From the NCBI RefSeq assembly GCF_051859125.1, contig NZ_JBHYGG010000013.1, positions 1 through 64,000 on the forward strand: a stretch of DNA of 64,000 bases, read 5' to 3'. Every line of letters starts with the position of its first letter. The stretch's first letter is position 1. The notes beneath the pieces were generated by a model. It was not told the DNA's origin. It ran no database searches and was given only the letters and a program-made list of their open reading frames with translations. This DNA comes from Gemmata sp051859125. GTDB taxonomy: Bacteria; Planctomycetota; Planctomycetia; Gemmatales; Gemmataceae. Below, one piece after another: positions 61,080 to 64,000 of the stretch. The position numbers were made by a program, and so were the translations under genes.

Positions 61080-62210
61080 ATGAAATGGCTTCGACGCTTA
61101 CAGCCGGTGGCGTTCGTCCTGGGCGTGGTCCTGCTCGTGGGCACGCTCGTCGGGGCCGGCGCGCTCGCCAACAACGGCACGCAACCGGCCGGCGACCCGA
61201 AGTCGGCCAACCCCGCCCCCGCCGGCACGAGGGCCGGCGGCCCGATCACGCTCGGGACCGTGGACAGCGACCCGCCCCCGGTCACCTACGGGCTCCCGAC
61301 CGTCCTACAATCGGGCGTCGTCTCCGAGGTGTTCGTCAAGGACGGCCAGGACGTGAAGGCCGGCGACAAACTGTACGCCTTCGACACGACGATCCTGAAG
61401 CGCGACCTGGAGCGGGCCAACGCCGCCGTCGCCGTGCAGCGGACCAAGGTCGCCGAGGCCCAGGAGGGCGCCCGGCAGCACGGGAAGAAGGTGGACATTC
61501 TCAAGCAAGTGGTCGAGGCGGCCGGCGACAAGATGAAGTCGCAGGGCGACCTGTACAACCTCATCAAGGGGAACCTGGAGAAGAACTACAAGGCCGAGAA
61601 GATCCCCGAGGGCGAGTGGCCGGCCCGGCTCGGCAGCAACGCCGACCTGTACAAGGCGAACGTCGACTGGCTCGTCGCCAAGAACGAGCACGCCATCAAG
61701 GGGGCCGAACTGGCGGCCCTCAAGGCCGCGGACCCGCAGGTCCACGTCAAGCAGGCCGAGGCCGGGGTGATGCAGGCCGAGGCCGAGGTGGACAAGGCCC
61801 AGGCGGCCATCGACCTGTGTACCGTGAAGGCGCGGACCCCCGGGACCGTCGAGCAGGTGAAGATCAGCCCCGGCGCGACCATCGGCATCAGCACCCGCGA
61901 CCCGGCCCTGTGGCTCATCCCGGCCGGCGCGCGGGTCGTGCGGGCCGAGGTCGAGGCCGACTTCGCCCACCGCGTGTCGACCGAACTCATCGGCCGCGAG
62001 GTCACCATTTACGACAACGCCGACCCGAAGCTCACTTACAAGGGCGTCGTGAAGCGGGTCGGCGGCACGTTCCTCCCGAAGCGGAGCGAGGGGCTCATCC
62101 CGAGCGACACCCGCGTGCTGGAGGCGGTCGTCGAGGTCAGCGACCCGGCCCCGGCCGGCAAGCCCCCGCTCCGCGTCGGCCAGCGGGTCCGCGTGAACCT
62201 CGGCCAGTGA
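61080..62210 (+). CDS. HlyD/DevB-type membrane-fusion (adaptor) protein
   Basis: A 376-residue protein. It has one N-terminal membrane anchor (about 10-29), a biotinyl-lipoyl-like half (LQSGVVSEVFVKDGQDVKAGDKLY), a long helical hairpin (about 100-250; AEAGVMQAEAEVDKAQAAIDL) and a second lipoyl half (CTVKARTPGTVEQVKISPGA) followed by beta-barrel segments. It should bridge the exporter to an outer-membrane channel; no TolC-like gene is in the window. AAGGAG precedes the ATG. Its stop overlaps the next gene's GTG start in GTGA. Confidence 0.9.
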   Translation: MKWLRRLQPVAFVLGVVLLVGTLVGAGALANNGTQPAGDPKSANPAPAGTRAGGPITLGTVDSDPPPVTYGLPTVLQSGVVSEVFVKDGQDVKAGDKLYAFDTTILKRDLERANAAVAVQRTKVAEAQEGARQHGKKVDILKQVVEAAGDKMKSQGDLYNLIKGNLEKNYKAEKIPEGEWPARLGSNADLYKANVDWLVAKNEHAIKGAELAALKAADPQVHVKQAEAGVMQAEAEVDKAQAAIDLCTVKARTPGTVEQVKISPGATIGISTRDPALWLIPAGARVVRAEVEADFAHRVSTELIGREVTIYDNADPKLTYKGVVKRVGGTFLPKRSEGLIPSDTRVLEAVVEVSDPAPAGKPPLRVGQRVRVNLGQ

Positions 62211-63121
62211 CCGACCCCGTCGCGACCCCAGTTCACCCGGGGGGCGTGCGCCCCCCGCTCGCCGCGCCCGACCGCGAACGGTCGTTCGCGGTGTGCCGCG
62301 CCGTCACCGCCCGTGCCAATAGCTCGTTCCCGCTCGCGTTCCGCCTCCTGCCCCCGGCCAAGCGCCGGGCGATGGACGCGCTGTACGCCTTCATGCGAAT
62401 CACCGACGACCTCGCCGACGAGCCCGGCCCCGTCGCCTCGAAGCGCGACCACCTCGCGGCGTGGCGCGTCGGCCTCGCCGACGCGCTGGAGGGCCGGTTC
62501 ACGCACCCGGTGCTCCCCGCACTCGCCGACACGGTCCACCGGTACGGCGTCCCGGTGCGGTACCTGAACGACGTGATCGACGGCGTCGAAGCCGACCTGG
62601 AGCCGGTGCGGTACGCGGCGTTCGCCGACCTGTACCCGTACTGCTACCGCGTGGCGTCCGCGGTCGGGCTCGCGTGCGTTCGGGTGTGGGGCGTGCGGCC
62701 CGGCGTTACCTTCGAGCAAACCCTCGTGCCGGCCGAGGCCGCGGGGATCGCGTTCCAGCTCACCAACATCCTCCGCGACCTCGGCGAGGACGCCGCCAAC
62801 GGCCGCGTGTACCTGCCGCTCGAAGAGTTGGCGCGCTTCGGGTGCTCGCCCGGAACGTGGGACGCGAGGAGCGAGGCGTTCCGCGAGATGATGCGGTTCC
62901 AGGCCGCTCGCGCGTGGGAGTACTACCACCGGGCCGAGCCGCTCGCCGCCCTGCTCACGACCGAGGGCCGCGCGATTTTTCGCGTGATGTGCGGGACGTA
63001 CCGCGGGCTGCTGACCGAGATCGAGCGCCGCGGGTTCGACGTGCTGTCGGGCCGCGTGCGCGTTCCGAAGTGGCGCAAGGCCGCGATCCTGTTCGGCGGC
63101 TGGGCGGCGAAGTGGGTGTGA
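62207..63121 (+). CDS. Squalene/phytoene synthase family enzyme (HpnD/HpnC-like)
   Basis: A 304-residue prenyl synthase of the trans-isoprenyl head-to-head type. Two Asp-rich motifs are intact: MRITDDLADE near residue 66 and ILRDLGEDAANGRVYLPLEEL further on, with YLNDVIDGVEADL between them. It probably joins two farnesyl diphosphates towards presqualene diphosphate or squalene; phytoene synthase is an alternative. Gemmata makes sterols and hopanoids, so squalene formation fits. The GTG start overlaps the stop of the fusion-protein gene by 4 bp, so it is translationally coupled to the exporter. Confidence 0.9.
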   Translation: MTDPVATPVHPGGVRPPLAAPDRERSFAVCRAVTARANSSFPLAFRLLPPAKRRAMDALYAFMRITDDLADEPGPVASKRDHLAAWRVGLADALEGRFTHPVLPALADTVHRYGVPVRYLNDVIDGVEADLEPVRYAAFADLYPYCYRVASAVGLACVRVWGVRPGVTFEQTLVPAEAAGIAFQLTNILRDLGEDAANGRVYLPLEELARFGCSPGTWDARSEAFREMMRFQAARAWEYYHRAEPLAALLTTEGRAIFRVMCGTYRGLLTEIERRGFDVLSGRVRVPKWRKAAILFGGWAAKWV

Positions 63122-63123
63122 TT

Positions 63124-63196
63124 GGCGAGCCGGGAGCGTCAGCGACCGGAGGAACGTGAAACGCAAGACTCCGGTCGCTGACGCTCCCGGCTCGCC
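63124..63196. repeat. Inverted repeat, family B, copy 4
   Basis: Perfect 28-bp arms at 63124-63151 and 63169-63196 around a 17-base loop. It begins 2 bases after the stop of the squalene/phytoene synthase gene and ends 7 bases before the stop of the convergent gene, so it fills the convergent gap. The stem is identical to copy 2. Confidence 0.9.
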
Positions 63197-63203
63197 AAGT
63201 ACC

Positions 63204-64000
63204 TCACGTCCCCTGGCTGTGGCGAAGGGTGAGCCACGTCTGCACGGCCCAGTCGCGGTCGGCGGCGGATTCGGCGTACACGTTGCACACCGCGAGTTGC
63301 CCGCCCACGCCGGCGACGCCACTGAGCCTCCAGACCGTGCGGCCGTCCTCCTCGACCGGGCCGAACACGCCCGCCCCGCGGACCTCGCCGACCTCCAGCG
63401 GCGGCACCGGGTCGCCCTCGGGCAGGCTCTTGCGGCCGACCTCCAGCGCTTCGAGGGCGGTCGGCGACGAGCCGTCGGGCTTGGTGAACCCGACGCGGCG
63501 GAACCACACGGTGCGGGTGCGGTCCCACGCGGTCCAGTTGCGGTCGGCGTCCCACTCGCGGGCGAACCCGCCGGGCACCTGCACGCTCCACCCGCCGTCG
63601 AGCGCCGCCCGCACCGGGGACCGGCGGTAGCCGACCCGCGGCCCGTCGGCCCGCGGCACCGGCCCGGTCCGCTTCCAGAGTTCCACGCTCAGCACGGTGT
63701 CGGTCGGGGTCACGCAGAACTGCTCGCCGCGGGCGTCGGCCTGGATCGCGTCGAGGAGTTCGAGCCACTCGGTCCACGGCAGGTCGCCGCCCGGGTCGAG
63801 CTTGAACGCGGTCGCGAGGTCGTTGGCGATCTGGTCGGCGACCTCGCCCTCGGCGTCGGTCAGCGGGGCGCGCCACGGGAACTCGCACCACAACCGGGCG
63901 GTGGCGCGGTTCCGGTAGAACGCGGCGTCGAGGTCGGGGGCCCACCACGCGAAGAAGTCGCCGCCGCGGTGCGGCTCCTCGACGACCGCGGCGGCCCACG
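63204..64000 (-). CDS. Protein of unknown function, N-terminus beyond the window
   Basis: The open frame reaches the right edge in the same frame (265 residues visible, ending LRHSQGT). There is a TTG at 63893, but sequence upstream of it (for example AVVEEPHRGGDFFAWW) is also typical coding, so the gene starts outside the window. The visible part is rich in Trp, Pro and Asp (LPWTEWLELLDAIQ, VWFRRVGFTKPDGS). I recognise no family. It is cytoplasmic as far as seen. Confidence 0.75.
   Translation of the reverse strand, partial: WAAAVVEEPHRGGDFFAWWAPDLDAAFYRNRATARLWCEFPWRAPLTDAEGEVADQIANDLATAFKLDPGGDLPWTEWLELLDAIQADARGEQFCVTPTDTVLSVELWKRTGPVPRADGPRVGYRRSPVRAALDGGWSVQVPGGFAREWDADRNWTAWDRTRTVWFRRVGFTKPDGSSPTALEALEVGRKSLPEGDPVPPLEVGEVRGAGVFGPVEEDGRTVWRLSGVAGVGGQLAVCNVYAESAADRDWAVQTWLTLRHSQGT

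Overview
The window looks like ordinary chromosome of a planctomycete, most likely of the Gemmata group (Gemmataceae). The basis is the protein families, not a database match: pseudopilin-like DUF1559 proteins, a Tat-exported DUF1501 protein, DUF1080, DUF4159, DUF2760, a formaldehyde-activating-enzyme homologue, a squalene/phytoene synthase family enzyme, a lysine/proline/glycine-rich giant membrane protein and very high GC. About 49 protein genes are supported. I saw no rRNA, tRNA, CRISPR array, phage or insertion-sequence transposase. The last gene runs off the right edge, and a 10-N assembly gap lies at 58928-58937.

Layout. 1-12.7 kb: giant membrane protein, Ser/Thr kinase, hemL, a PQQ-propeller protein, a CysQ-type phosphatase, and an ABC-exporter-like protein whose ATPase motifs are nearly all altered. 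12.9-22.2 kb: ABC-2 type permease, MOSC protein, SprT-like protein, two SDRs flanking a Fae homologue, SMP-30 protein, DUF1559 protein, UxaA/GarD-type dehydratase. 22.5-33.3 kb: cobA-hemD fusion, tatC with a very long periplasmic insert, DUF4159 protein, tyrA-purL overlapping pair, DUF1080 protein. 33.3-42.2 kb: purU-phyH-M24 peptidase operon, Ski2-like helicase, zinc-ribbon membrane protein, SpoIIE-type phosphatase. 42.5-50.7 kb: tandem metallo-beta-lactamase protein, secreted and membrane unknowns, an M48-like pseudopeptidase, ribH, ATP-grasp protein, a formylglycine-generating enzyme divergent from a CysA-type ATPase. 50.9-54.5 kb: a small frameshifted gene, lipoprotein and DUF1559 in a row, then DUF1501. 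54.6-64 kb: ArsR regulator, DUF2760 protein, atypical SDR, asnB, a DevCAB-like exporter translationally coupled to a squalene/phytoene synthase, and a partial unknown gene.

The genes are mostly housekeeping (tetrapyrrole, purine, aromatic amino acid, riboflavin, C1 and isoprenoid metabolism) mixed with planctomycete envelope and secretion proteins. The most distinctive non-coding feature is a set of at least five families of intergenic inverted repeats. They sit just 3' of genes or between convergent genes, and in one case the repeat supplies the stop codon of a gene. The other points of interest are three apparent pseudoenzymes or catalytic-residue substitutions, a frameshift in a G7 run, and a probable leaderless tyrA transcript.
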